A stretch of DNA of 44,392 bases from Rhodococcus aetherivorans. GTDB taxonomy: Bacteria > Actinomycetota > Actinomycetes > Mycobacteriales > Mycobacteriaceae. Positions within the stretch are counted from its first letter, which is position 1, and each line of letters begins with the position of its first letter. Below are positions 24,309 to 32,179 of the stretch, piece after piece. The translations under genes were made by a program, and so were the position numbers. Location: positions 1-44,392 of the forward strand of contig NZ_JAALEG010000048.1 of assembly GCF_011058165.1 (NCBI RefSeq), written 5' to 3'. Below the pieces are notes generated by a model. It was not told the DNA's origin. It was given only the letters and a program-made list of their open reading frames with translations, and ran no database searches.

Positions 24309-24342
24309 CGGCACTCCTCGTCGATCGGCACACGAGGGACCA

Positions 24343-25785
24343 TTATGCGCGCCCCCGCATGCGCCACCCGACGGCGGTGTCGACGACGAGGAACGCCAGC
24401 AGGCTCAGCCCGAGCACCGGGGCGAACCAGCCCACGACCGCGGCCGCGACGCCGATCGCGACCGCCGGACCTGCGCCGATGCGGCGCAGCGCGCCGCGTG
24501 CCGGGGCCCGGCCGACGGCCCACGCCGACCCTCGCGTGGGCCGTCGCCGCCACCACATCACGTAGCCGCGCAGCACGACCGTGATCAACGCCACCGCCAG
24601 CAGCGCCAGGGCGACCTGCGTGACGAGCCCGAACATGATGCCCATGTGGAGAGTGATCGACCACCACGTCAGCTGCGCGGCGAGCGGCCAGTCCGCGAAC
24701 CGCGACACGTCGACGACCTCGCCGGTCGCGCCGTCGACGGCGACCGAGTCGATGCCGTACACCCAGGGCTGGCGGGTTTCGGCGACGGTGAACGCGGTGC
24801 CGGGGCGCGCCGGGATCGAGGCCTCGACGACCCCGGTCAGTCCCGCGGCGGCGGCCGTGTCCAGCACCGGGTCGATCCGGGCGATGTTCGCGTCGAGCAG
24901 TCCCGGGTCGGCGGCGTGCCCGGCGTGGCCGCCGTGCCCCTCGTGGCCCGTCGCGGCCGCGGCGCCGCCCCCGGTCAGGGTCGCGTCGACGGTCGGCGTC
25001 TTCCAGTGCAGCGCGGCCCGCAGCTCGGCGATGTTGTCGCCGGCGAACCGGGACCAGGTCAGGCCGGTCGCGGACAGGAACACCAGGCCCACCGCGATCC
25101 ACACGCCCACCACGCCGTGCCAGCCGAGGGTGCGGGACCGGCCGGTGGCGGTGCGGTCGACGGTGAGCAGGCGTGCCTGGGCGTGGCGGGCACGCACCGT
25201 GCGGTAGCGGCGCACCCACAGGTACACGCCGCCGAGCGCGATCACCCACATCCAGGACGCGGCCAGCTCGCTGTAGAGGCGGCCGGGCTCGCCGAGATGC
25301 AGGTGCCGGTGCAGCTGCGAGATCCAGGTCCGGACCGGCAGCGCGCTGCTGCTGCCGTAGACGGCCAGCTCACCGAGCGGCCGCGCGGTGACCGGGTCGA
25401 CGAAGACGGCGAGCCGCTGCGACTCGCCGAGGCTCGGGTCGGCGAACAGGACCCGGGTGGTCTCGCCGGGGGCCGCGGCCGGCCGCACCGCGGTGACGGT
25501 GAGATCGGGGCGCTGCCCGGCGGCCACCCGGATCTGCTCCGCCACCGGCACGGCCGGACCGGTGGCGTCGGTGTGCAGCTGGTCGCGGTAGACGAGCTGC
25601 TCGATCGTCGGGGCCAGGGCGTAGAGGCCGCCGCTGACCGCGGCGATCAGGATGAACGGGGCGACGAGGATGCCGGCGTAGAAGTGCAGCCGCAGCATCA
25701 GCGGGCGCAGCGCGGGCGCCGCGGAACGGTCCGGGCCGGAACGGGGTGGGACGGGACGATCCGTCCCGAGGTCGGTCGTGGACAT
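24343..25785 (-). CDS. PepSY-domain transmembrane protein
   Basis: The 480-residue protein has the PepSY_TM arrangement: LRLHFYAGILVAPFILIAAVSGGLYAL near residue 30, a large extracytoplasmic PepSY region, WISQLHRHLHLGEPG with SWMWVIALGGVYLW, a second pair of helices (GVVGVWIAVGLVFLSATGLTWSRF), a His/Gly-rich loop (HEGHGGHAGHAAD), and ITLHMGIMFGLVTQ near the C-terminus. Conserved intramembrane histidines suggest haem- or metal-linked redox function, as proposed for PiuB-like iron uptake proteins. The exact role is unknown. The ATG at 25785 has a weak GAAACGAG site. The next upstream gene on the strand is another small His-containing membrane protein. Confidence 0.85.
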   Translation of the reverse strand: MSTTDLGTDRPVPPRSGPDRSAAPALRPLMLRLHFYAGILVAPFILIAAVSGGLYALAPTIEQLVYRDQLHTDATGPAVPVAEQIRVAAGQRPDLTVTAVRPAAAPGETTRVLFADPSLGESQRLAVFVDPVTARPLGELAVYGSSSALPVRTWISQLHRHLHLGEPGRLYSELAASWMWVIALGGVYLWVRRYRTVRARHAQARLLTVDRTATGRSRTLGWHGVVGVWIAVGLVFLSATGLTWSRFAGDNIAELRAALHWKTPTVDATLTGGGAAAATGHEGHGGHAGHAADPGLLDANIARIDPVLDTAAAAGLTGVVEASIPARPGTAFTVAETRQPWVYGIDSVAVDGATGEVVDVSRFADWPLAAQLTWWSITLHMGIMFGLVTQVALALLAVALITVVLRGYVMWWRRRPTRGSAWAVGRAPARGALRRIGAGPAVAIGVAAAVVGWFAPVLGLSLLAFLVVDTAVGWRMRGRA

Positions 25786-25916
25786 GCGAATGCTCGTTTC
25801 GATCGTCGGTGGCGACGGCAGCGCGCAGCGCCGTATCGAGGGCGGCGCACCGCGCCGGGCGTCGGCACACGGGGAAGGCCGCCGCGGCGTACGGGCCACG
25901 GCGGAACGGGATCGGG

Positions 25917-26441
25917 TCAGGCGGTGCGGGGCGGACCCCGGGTGCCGGCCTGCGCGGAAACGAGCACCCGCAGCACGAGACGTGCCCGGTGCGACGGCGT
26001 GGCCACCCACAGCGGCGCGTGCGCCGGGGGCGGGGTGAGCACCGCGGCGACGATGCGCCGCAACACGCCGAGCGCCGCGGCACAGCCCTGCTCGGCCGCC
26101 CGGATCAGGGCGGCGGAGACGACGAGGGCCGCGGCGTGGGCGCCGAGCATCGCGGGCGAGAGCCCGGGGCCGTGGGCGTGCTCGGCGGTGAGGGTGAGGA
26201 CGGTATGACCGACGATCTGTCCCGCCCCCAGGGTGAGCACCAGGGCGGGCAGCAGCCGGGACGGCCGGATGGCGGACACCGCGGCGCCGAACGCGGCGCA
26301 GGCGGCGATCAGCAGCACCACCGACGACTGGGACGGAATTTCGCCGCCCGCCAGGCCGTGGGCCGCGACGGAGACCGCGGCGGAGGTCGAACCCACGAAC
26401 GCGCCACGCATCGGCGCGGACGTCTGCGGGCGTGGATTCAC
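25917..26441 (-). CDS. Small membrane protein next to the PepSY gene
   Basis: The 174-residue protein has about four hydrophobic stretches (AAVSVAAHGLAGG, VVLLIAACAAFGAAVSAI, LLPALVLTLGAGQIVGHTVLTL, AMLGAHAAALVVSAALI), with histidines at membrane-face positions, and a hydrophilic C-terminus rich in Pro and Arg. No family is assigned. The GTG at 26441 is supported by a minus-strand -10-like TAGTGT 8 bases upstream, which would make the message leaderless. It lies 131 bases upstream of the PepSY gene on the same strand, and such pairs recur in actinobacteria from memory. A metal- or haem-related role is conjecture. Confidence 0.6.
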   Translation of the reverse strand: MNPRPQTSAPMRGAFVGSTSAAVSVAAHGLAGGEIPSQSSVVLLIAACAAFGAAVSAIRPSRLLPALVLTLGAGQIVGHTVLTLTAEHAHGPGLSPAMLGAHAAALVVSAALIRAAEQGCAAALGVLRRIVAAVLTPPPAHAPLWVATPSHRARLVLRVLVSAQAGTRGPPRTA

Positions 26442-26529
26442 GGTTGGGCACACTACCCGTCGTGACGACGGACCGGGCCGGCCCGGGGTGCGCAGCCGCA
26501 GCACCCCGGGCCGGGCGGGCCGGTGGGCG

Positions 26530-26910
26530 TCAGTGACCGCGCGGCTCGCGCAGGCTCGTTCCCTCGACGTCGCGGACCCGCTTGCGCTCCAGCATGACCA
26601 GCACGGCGCCCACCGCGAAGGACACGATGCATGCCGGGCCGGCGATCCACGCCCAGCCCTCGAATCCGTACCCGGCGGCCACCAGCGTCAGCCCGAGCAG
26701 GAGCAGCCCGAGGCCCAGGAAGAAGTAGCCGGGCCAGCCCTTGGAGTCGGTCAGGGCCTCGCCGGCGTGGCTGCGCATCGTGCGGGCGTCGTCGGCCGGG
26801 AAGTCGCTGTCGGTCGTCAGATCCCTGTTGTACGTCTGCCTGCCGTGCACCGGATCGGCACCCGCCCGGGTCTCGTCGCTTCTCCGAAACTCGTTCTCGT
26901 GTTCCGTCAC
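26530..26910 (-). CDS. UsfY-like protein
   Basis: The 126-residue protein has a hydrophilic N-terminus (VTEHENEFRRSDETRAGADPV), then the UsfY-like block MRSHAGEALTDSKGWPGYFFLGLGLLLLGLTLV, and a second hydrophobic helix, IAGPACIVSFAVGAVLVMLERKRV. UsfY in mycobacteria is encoded upstream of rsbW-sigF and belongs to the general-stress regulon (recalled); its biochemical role is unknown. GTG 26910 has AAAGGA about 10 bases upstream. It diverges from the SDR gene, and the SigF-like element in the shared region fits a stress link. Confidence 0.6.
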   Translation of the reverse strand: MTEHENEFRRSDETRAGADPVHGRQTYNRDLTTDSDFPADDARTMRSHAGEALTDSKGWPGYFFLGLGLLLLGLTLVAAGYGFEGWAWIAGPACIVSFAVGAVLVMLERKRVRDVEGTSLREPRGH

Positions 26911-26979
26911 AGCCGCATCCTTTCCAGAAGTCGGGCCGGGAGAGCGCTGCGGCGCTCGGATTCGCCGACCGTGTCCCCC

Positions 26980-27005
26980 GTGTACCCGCTCCCGGGTCCG
27001 GGTAT
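26980..27005 (+). promoter_or_regulatory. Possible SigF/SigB-type promoter upstream of the SDR gene
   Basis: GTGTA at 26980-26984 and GGGTAT at 27000-27005 are separated by 15 bases, close to the actinobacterial SigF pattern GTTT-N15-17-GGGTA. The downstream gene has a good ribosome-binding site at 27065-27072, leaving a leader of about 60 bases. Confidence 0.4.
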
Positions 27006-27075
27006 GCACCGGCCGGACCCGGCGGTCCCCGTCCGGGGCCGTCGGCACTCGCCCGCAGACCTCGAGGGAGGAACC

Positions 27076-27972
27076 ATGACCGACCAGCACCGGCCCCGCA
27101 ATCCGGTCGAGCAGTACCCGGCACCGGATCGCGAGCGGCAACCCGAGCTCGAATATCCGGGCCTCACGTCCGACATGGTGTCGGCACCCGACCACGGCGA
27201 GCAGACCTATCGCGGCAGCGGCAGGCTCGAGGGACGGCGGGCGCTGATCACCGGTGCCGACTCCGGGATCGGCCGGGCCGTCGCGATCGCCTTCGCCCGC
27301 GAGGGCGCCGACGTCGTCCTCAGCTATCTCGAGTCCGAGGAGGACGACGCCCGCGACACCGTGCGGTGGATCGAGGACGCGGGCCGGCGCGCCGTCGCGG
27401 TGCCGGGTGACATCCGCGCCGAGGAACACTGCCGGCACCTGGTCGACACGGCGGTGCGCGAACTCGGCGGCCTGGACATCCTGGTGAACAACGCGGCGTT
27501 CCAGATGGTGCAGATGAACGGGATCGCCGACATCACGACCGAGCAGTTCGATCGCGTGCTGAAGACGAACCTGTACGCGTTGTTCTGGTTGTGCAAGTTC
27601 GGGGTCGGGGTGATGGAGCCGGGCTCGACGATCATCAACACGTCGTCGATCCAGGGGACGAGCCCGTCGCCGGAACTGCTCGACTATGCCACGACCAAGG
27701 CCGGCATCGTCGACTTCACCAAGGGGCTGGCGGCGGACGTCGCGAAGCGGGGAATCCGGGTCAATGCCGTTGCCCCGGGCCCGATCTGGACGCCGCTGAT
27801 CCCGGCCACCATGCCGCGGGAGAAGTTCGAGTCCTTCGGTGACGACGTCCCGCTCGGCCGCCCCGGGCAACCGGCCGAACTGGCGCCGGCGTACGTCTTC
27901 CTCGCCTCGCAGGAGTCGAGCTACATCACCGGCGAGGTCATCGCCGTCACCGGCGGCAAGCCCTTCTCCTGA
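27076..27972 (+). CDS. Short-chain dehydrogenase/reductase (YghA/YhdF-type)
   Basis: The 298-residue SDR has a 45-residue N-terminal extension (NPVEQYPAPDRERQPELEYPG) typical of stress-linked SDRs. It also has the NAD(P)-binding TGADSGIGRAVA, the structural DILVNNAA, and the catalytic Ser in NTSSIQG with YATTK further on. The C-terminus SYITGEVIAVTGGKPFS is standard. The substrate is unknown; relatives reduce aldehydes or ketones. The ATG at 27076 has a strong GGGAGGA site. Neighbouring UsfY-like and catalase genes suggest a general-stress context. Confidence 0.9.
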   Translation: MTDQHRPRNPVEQYPAPDRERQPELEYPGLTSDMVSAPDHGEQTYRGSGRLEGRRALITGADSGIGRAVAIAFAREGADVVLSYLESEEDDARDTVRWIEDAGRRAVAVPGDIRAEEHCRHLVDTAVRELGGLDILVNNAAFQMVQMNGIADITTEQFDRVLKTNLYALFWLCKFGVGVMEPGSTIINTSSIQGTSPSPELLDYATTKAGIVDFTKGLAADVAKRGIRVNAVAPGPIWTPLIPATMPREKFESFGDDVPLGRPGQPAELAPAYVFLASQESSYITGEVIAVTGGKPFS

Positions 27973-27980
27973 CACACCCG

Positions 27981-28039
27981 TGGTGGCCGAATGTCACACG
28001 CGTTCAATCTAATCGAATCGGTGTGACATTCGGCCACCA
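27981..28039. terminator. 19-bp perfect inverted repeat between SDR and katE
   Basis: TGGTGGCCGAATGTCACAC at 27981-27999 and its exact complement at 28021-28039 flank a 21-base A-T rich loop. It is placed between convergent genes, 8 bases after the SDR stop and 22 before the katE end, so it probably terminates both transcripts. The arms are unusually long and the loop is larger than in the other terminators here. Confidence 0.75.
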
Positions 28040-28061
28040 TCCCAGGGGGGACGCGCGGGGG

Positions 28062-30206
28062 TCAGGCCTGGGCCCGCTCCCACACGCGGTGGGCGCCGAG
28101 CAGGTCGACGATCCCGGTGACCACCGCTTCCGGATCGTCGGCGGTGACCACACCCGGGGCCTCGGGGTGGACGGCCGCGTGCTCGAGCGCCTCGGTGCCG
28201 GCGCCCCACGTGCCGATCGCCTTGCAGTGCCGGAACGTCTCGTCGACCAGGACGCGCACGCGCGGATCGGCCGGGGCGCTCGCGAGCAGCAGCGCGTCGT
28301 ACTCGACGGACCGGGCCGTGGCGAAGGTCCGCGAGATCGGCACCTCCTTGCGGCCGCCGTCGAGCTTGCCGCCGTGCGGGCCGATCACCAGCGGCACGGC
28401 CTTCGCGGCGGCCACCGCGGCGACGGCCTTGGCGACCTCGGCGACGTCGGCGCTGTCGTCCGCGACGATGCCGACCATCCGGCCCTCGATCGGCCAGGTC
28501 GCACCGACCTGGGACAGCGCCTCGCTGCGCAGCGGCTCACCGGCGAGGGCCACCGTCGGCTCCGGTGCCGGCAGCCCCAGGCCGGCCGCGACGGTGGCGC
28601 ACAGTCCGGCATCGATGTTCGCGAGCACGCGCAGGGCCCGCTCCTTGATCGCCTGCTCGAAGCACTTGCCGAGTTCGAAGCTGTAGGCGTCGGCCACGTG
28701 CTGCTTCTCGACCTCGGACAGGCTGGTGTAGAACAGTCGCGCCTGCGAGAAGTGGTCGTCGTACGAACTCGGCTGTGCGCGTTCCTTGACCCCGGCGGCG
28801 ATGGGTGCCGGCACGTCGATGAACGCGGCCTCCTCGGCGCCGGCCAGGAACGGGCAGCCGGCCCCGAGCGAGTTGGGCCGGTACGGGGCCGCCCCGGGAT
28901 GAATACCGGTCTGGTGCATGCCGTCGCGCAGCATGTCGTTGACGGGCGCATGCGGCCGGTTGATGGGCAGCTGACCGAAGTTGGGCCCGCCGAGCCGGCT
29001 GATCTGGGTGTCGAGGTAGGAGAACAGCCGGCCCTGCAGCAGCGGGTCGTCGGTGACGTCGATACCCGGCACGAGGTGCCCGGGGTGGAAGGCCACCTGT
29101 TCGGTCTCGGCGAAGAAGTTGGTCGGGTTGGCGTTGAGCTGCATCGTCCCGATCAGCTGGACCGGCGCGAGCTCCTCGGGGACGATCTTGGTGGGATCGA
29201 GCAGGTCGATGCCCTCGAACGTCTGCTCCGGGGTGTCGGGGAAGACCTGCACGCCCAGATCCCACTCCGGGTAGGCCCCGGCCTCGATCGCGTCGGCGAG
29301 GTCGCGGCGGTGGAAGTCCGGGTCGATGCCGCCGAGCAGCTGCGCCTCCTCCCACACCAGCGAGTGCACCCCCAGGCGCGGCTTCCAGTGGAACTTCACC
29401 AGCGACGTCTCACCGTCGGCGTTGACCATGCGGAAGGTGTGGACGCCGAAGCCCTCCATCATCCGGTAGGAGCGGGGGATGCCGCGGTCGGACATGTTCC
29501 ACAGGGTGTGGGCGGTGGCCTCGGTGTGGAGCGAGACGAAGTCCCAGAACGTGTCGTGTGCGCTCTGCGCCTGCGGGATCTCCCGGTCCGGGTGCGGCTT
29601 GGCCGCGTGGACGACGTCGGGGAACTTGATCGCGTCCTGGATGAAGAACACCGGGATGTTGTTCCCGACCAGGTCGAACGTGCCCTCCTCGGTGTAGAAC
29701 TTCGTCGCGAAGCCGCGTGTGTCGCGGACGGTGTCGGCGGAGCCGCGCGAGCCGAGCACGGTCGAGAAGCGGACGAACACGGGCGTCTCGGCGCCCTTCT
29801 GCAGGAACCCGGCACGGGTGATCTTCGAGGCGGCGCCGTTGGCCCGGAAGACGCCGTGGGCCGCGGCGCCGCGGGCGTGCACCGCCCGCTCGGGGATGCG
29901 CTCGTGGTCGAAGTGGGTGATCTTCTCGCGGAAGTGGTGGTCCTGCAGCAGGGTGGGGCCGCGCCGACCGGCCTTGAGGGAGTGGTCGGTGTCCGTCAGC
30001 CGCGCGCCCTGCGCGGTGGTGAGGTACCGGCCCTGGGGCCCGCGCGCGCCGTCGGGGAGGTCTTCGGGGGTGCCGGTGGCAGTGACCGGGATGGGTTCAC
30101 GCTGGTCGGGCTTGGCCGGTGGCGGGTCCGTCGGGGTGGTGGGTTCCTCGACCGGGACCTCGAAACCGGCGGGTGAGCCGGGAACCGGCGGATTCTTCTC
30201 GAACAC
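28062..30206 (-). CDS. katE: Large-subunit (clade 2) catalase HPII
   Basis: The 714-residue monofunctional haem catalase decomposes H2O2. An N-terminal Pro-rich extension of about 60 residues precedes the core with RGPTLLQDHHFREKITHFD, the catalytic histidine in ERAVHARGAAAHG, the catalytic asparagine in FDLVGNNIPVFFIQD and the haem-ligand tyrosine in GRLFSYLDTQISRLG. After about residue 560 a flavodoxin/amidotransferase-like domain follows (GRMVGIVADDSADVAEV), as in E. coli KatE. GTG 30206 has a GGAG site 7 bases upstream. A GTTT and GGGGCA pair upstream on the minus strand loosely resembles a SigF promoter. The 423-base upstream region carries no gene. Confidence 0.97.
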   Translation of the reverse strand: MFEKNPPVPGSPAGFEVPVEEPTTPTDPPPAKPDQREPIPVTATGTPEDLPDGARGPQGRYLTTAQGARLTDTDHSLKAGRRGPTLLQDHHFREKITHFDHERIPERAVHARGAAAHGVFRANGAASKITRAGFLQKGAETPVFVRFSTVLGSRGSADTVRDTRGFATKFYTEEGTFDLVGNNIPVFFIQDAIKFPDVVHAAKPHPDREIPQAQSAHDTFWDFVSLHTEATAHTLWNMSDRGIPRSYRMMEGFGVHTFRMVNADGETSLVKFHWKPRLGVHSLVWEEAQLLGGIDPDFHRRDLADAIEAGAYPEWDLGVQVFPDTPEQTFEGIDLLDPTKIVPEELAPVQLIGTMQLNANPTNFFAETEQVAFHPGHLVPGIDVTDDPLLQGRLFSYLDTQISRLGGPNFGQLPINRPHAPVNDMLRDGMHQTGIHPGAAPYRPNSLGAGCPFLAGAEEAAFIDVPAPIAAGVKERAQPSSYDDHFSQARLFYTSLSEVEKQHVADAYSFELGKCFEQAIKERALRVLANIDAGLCATVAAGLGLPAPEPTVALAGEPLRSEALSQVGATWPIEGRMVGIVADDSADVAEVAKAVAAVAAAKAVPLVIGPHGGKLDGGRKEVPISRTFATARSVEYDALLLASAPADPRVRVLVDETFRHCKAIGTWGAGTEALEHAAVHPEAPGVVTADDPEAVVTGIVDLLGAHRVWERAQA

Positions 30207-30629
30207 TGCGATGCTCCGTTCGGTCGAGACGGGTGACGTTCACGTCTCGGCCGAGTTGCCCCGCACGCCCGTTTCCAAACATCGGCCGGGGCGCGTCGGG
30301 TCTCGGCGTGCGCCGGGGTGGCGACCCACCCCGCCCGTGACAACGTCTGTGGCCGGCCACGCGCGGTGGCCGGCCACCACGGGCGGGTACCCCTTCGGCG
30401 GGGTTCCCCCACTTCGCCCGACGGGGCGACGAGAACGGATGCCCGGCGGGCGGACGTATTCGGGGCCGGAGGTTTCGACCGCGCGTCAGCGGGCACAACG
30501 GTTCAGGGCCGTCTCGTAGTCCGGATGCGGGCCGGCCAAGGTGCCCCGGGTTGAACTCGACAGCCCGGGGCGCCGAACTCCCTCGGCGTGCCGGGCCGAC
30601 CGGCGGGTCGAAACGGCAGCTCCGGCCGG
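30207..30629. other. Gene-free region upstream of katE
   Basis: No convincing coding frame was seen on either strand. The part next to katE holds its presumed promoter, with GTTT (minus strand) near 30273. Two copies of the perfect palindrome GTGGCCGGCCAC occur at 30349-30360 and 30366-30377, 17 bases start to start. A small ACCCC/GGGGT hairpin lies near 30390-30405. A terminator-like repeat for the PPOX gene is at 30543-30571. Confidence 0.6.
30543..30571 (-). terminator. Terminator-like hairpin after the PPOX gene
   Basis: GCCCCGGG at 30543-30550 and CCCGGGGC at 30564-30571 form a perfect 8-bp G-C stem around a 13-base loop, about 60 bases downstream of the PPOX stop codon on the minus strand. 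There is no T-tract. Confidence 0.5.
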
Positions 30630-31097
30630 TCAGCGGGTGAAGCGTTCGACCGCGGCACCGGGCCGCCACAGGTCCACGTACAGGTGCTCCCCGTCCACCG
30701 ACGTGAGCACCGCCTCGGCCAGGCCGAGTTCGAACACGTGCATCGGTCCCGGCGGCACCTCCTCCGGGTAGGCGGCGAGCACGGCTGCCTTCTCCTCGTC
30801 GTGCAGCTCCCGGGCCCGGCCGGCGACCTTCGCGTCGCCCCCTGTCATCGAGTGGTGCCCGGGATTCGAATGCAGGGCGTAGCGCGGATCGCGCTGCAGA
30901 TCGCGCGCTTTCCGCGCGCCGGGCATCGAGCCGAGCACCAGCCGGCCGCCGACGATCTCGACCTCCGTCCCGCTGACGCGGGGCGACCCGTCCCGTCGCA
31001 CCGTCGCCAGGACGTGATGCTTGTGCGCCTGCAGTCGTGCGGCGATCGCCTTCGCCAGATCCGGTGCCTGCTCGGAGAACTCGTCCCATGTGGTCAT
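30630..31097 (-). CDS. Pyridoxamine 5'-phosphate oxidase-fold (split barrel) protein
   Basis: The 155-residue single-domain flavin-reductase-like split barrel opens HHVLATVRRDGSPRVSGTEVEIVGGRLVLGSMPGARKARDLQRDPRYALHS, the usual PPOX/F420-dependent pattern. An acidic helix and a final strand pair follow. It may bind FMN or F420; the substrate is unknown. The ATG at 31097 (MTTWDEF) is chosen because an upstream ATG at 31127 lies inside the shared operator. It diverges from a WYL-domain regulator, with which it probably forms a regulator-target pair. Confidence 0.82.
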   Translation of the reverse strand: MTTWDEFSEQAPDLAKAIAARLQAHKHHVLATVRRDGSPRVSGTEVEIVGGRLVLGSMPGARKARDLQRDPRYALHSNPGHHSMTGGDAKVAGRARELHDEEKAAVLAAYPEEVPPGPMHVFELGLAEAVLTSVDGEHLYVDLWRPGAAVERFTR

Positions 31098-31119
31098 GGA
31101 CCCAGCATGCCCCCGTATC

Positions 31120-31138
31120 ACTGACATCCGGTGTCAGT
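31120..31138. promoter_or_regulatory. Operator in the PPOX/WYL-regulator divergent region
   Basis: ACTGACA at 31120-31126 and TGTCAGT at 31132-31138 form a perfect 7-bp inverted repeat with a 5-base spacer. It sits between the two divergent starts and just upstream of the -10-like TAGGCT (31149-31154) of the regulator gene, which is 6 bases from its ATG (leaderless). It is probably bound by the WYL regulator. Confidence 0.6.
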
Positions 31139-31160
31139 GTTTTCCGCGTAGGCTGCGGAC

Positions 31161-32111
31161 ATGCGATCGGCACGTCTGCTCGCGATGATGCTCCGGCTCC
31201 AGGGCAGCGCGGGCCTGACCGCGCGGCAACTCGCGGACGACCTCGGCGTGTCGGTGCGCACCGTGTACCGCGACGTCGGTGCCCTGTCTGCCGCGGGGGT
31301 CCCGGTGTGGACCGAGAGCGGGCCGGGTGGCGGCATCCGCCTGCTCGACGGGTGGCAGTCCCGGCTGAGCGGGCTCACCAGCGACGAGAGCGCCGCGCTG
31401 ATGCTGCTGGGGGTGCCCACCCTCGCCGCCGACCTCGGGGTGGAGCTCGAGGCGGCACGCGGCAAGCTGCTCGGGTCCATGCCGGTTACCCTGCGCAGCG
31501 CCGCCCAGGCGTGGCGCGACCGGGTACACGTCGACGTCCCAGGCTGGTTCGCCGCACCGGGCGACAACACGCACCTGCCGGCGGTCGCGTCCGCCGTGTT
31601 CGACGAGCGTCGCCTGCACATCCGCTACCGGCGCGGCGGCCGGACCGTGGCCCGCACCCTCGACCCGCTCGGGCTCGTCGCCAAGGCCGGGGTCTGGTAC
31701 CTCGTCGCCGCCCACACCGGTCACGTCCGCACCTACCGCGTCGGGCGCATCGCGTCCGCCGACGTGCTCGACGCTCCCGCGCACCGCCCCGGCGGATTCG
31801 ACCTGCCCGCCTACTGGGCGGCGTCCGCGGCGGAGTTCGACCGGGCCCTGCGTACGTTCGCCTGCACGGTCCGCCTCACCCCGGCCGCGTGGCGGCGCCT
31901 GCCCCGCGTGGTGGGCGCCGACGCCGCCGCCGGCGAGCCGGGCCCGCCGGACGCGGACGGGCGGGTTCGGGTGGACCTGCTGCTCGAGGCCGAGGAGGTG
32001 GCGCTCGACCAGCTCCTCGCCCTCGGCGGCGGGGTCGAGGTCGTGGCCCCGCGGTCGTTGCGGGCCGCCCTCCGCGGCGCCGGCGAGACGCTGGCCCGGT
32101 GCAACTCGTGA
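31161..32111 (+). CDS. WYL-domain transcriptional regulator (YafY/DeoR-type)
   Basis: The 316-residue regulator has an N-terminal helix-turn-helix (MRSARLLAMMLRLQGSAGLTARQLADDLGVSVRTVYRDVGAL, residues 1-42) with the winged GGGIRLL. A central WYL domain includes RRLHIRYRRGG, TLDPLGLVAKAGVWYLVAAHTGHVRTYRVGRI, and a C-terminal WCX-like extension follows. WYL proteins sense small ligands or nucleic acids and are usually encoded next to their targets; here that would be the divergent PPOX gene. The message appears leaderless, with TAGGCT 6 bases before the ATG. The ligand is unknown. Confidence 0.9.
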   Translation: MRSARLLAMMLRLQGSAGLTARQLADDLGVSVRTVYRDVGALSAAGVPVWTESGPGGGIRLLDGWQSRLSGLTSDESAALMLLGVPTLAADLGVELEAARGKLLGSMPVTLRSAAQAWRDRVHVDVPGWFAAPGDNTHLPAVASAVFDERRLHIRYRRGGRTVARTLDPLGLVAKAGVWYLVAAHTGHVRTYRVGRIASADVLDAPAHRPGGFDLPAYWAASAAEFDRALRTFACTVRLTPAAWRRLPRVVGADAAAGEPGPPDADGRVRVDLLLEAEEVALDQLLALGGGVEVVAPRSLRAALRGAGETLARCNS

Positions 32112-32179
32112 CGTCGGATCGAAAGCGACAGGCGTTCTGCGCGAACGGCTCTCGTGGTGCAGCGGTGTGAGCGGACGGC

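Noticed and set aside
27973-28061. Insertion-sequence terminal repeats
   Set aside because: The arms are 19 bp and only 21 bases apart, with no transposase or target duplication; a terminator or palindromic element is simpler.
28023-30176. A 717-codon plus-strand open frame over katE
   Set aside because: KatE on the minus strand has complete catalase motifs; the plus frame shows no family character.
30541-30771. Short plus-strand open frames upstream of and over the PPOX gene
   Set aside because: They lack ribosome-binding sites and are antisense or G-C driven; the PPOX frame on the minus strand is convincing.
728-32179. A recently acquired mobile island
   Set aside because: No integrase, transposase, tRNA or attachment repeat was seen, and base composition and codon use match the flanks. 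The synteny difference is better called an old rearrangement or loss in mycobacteria.
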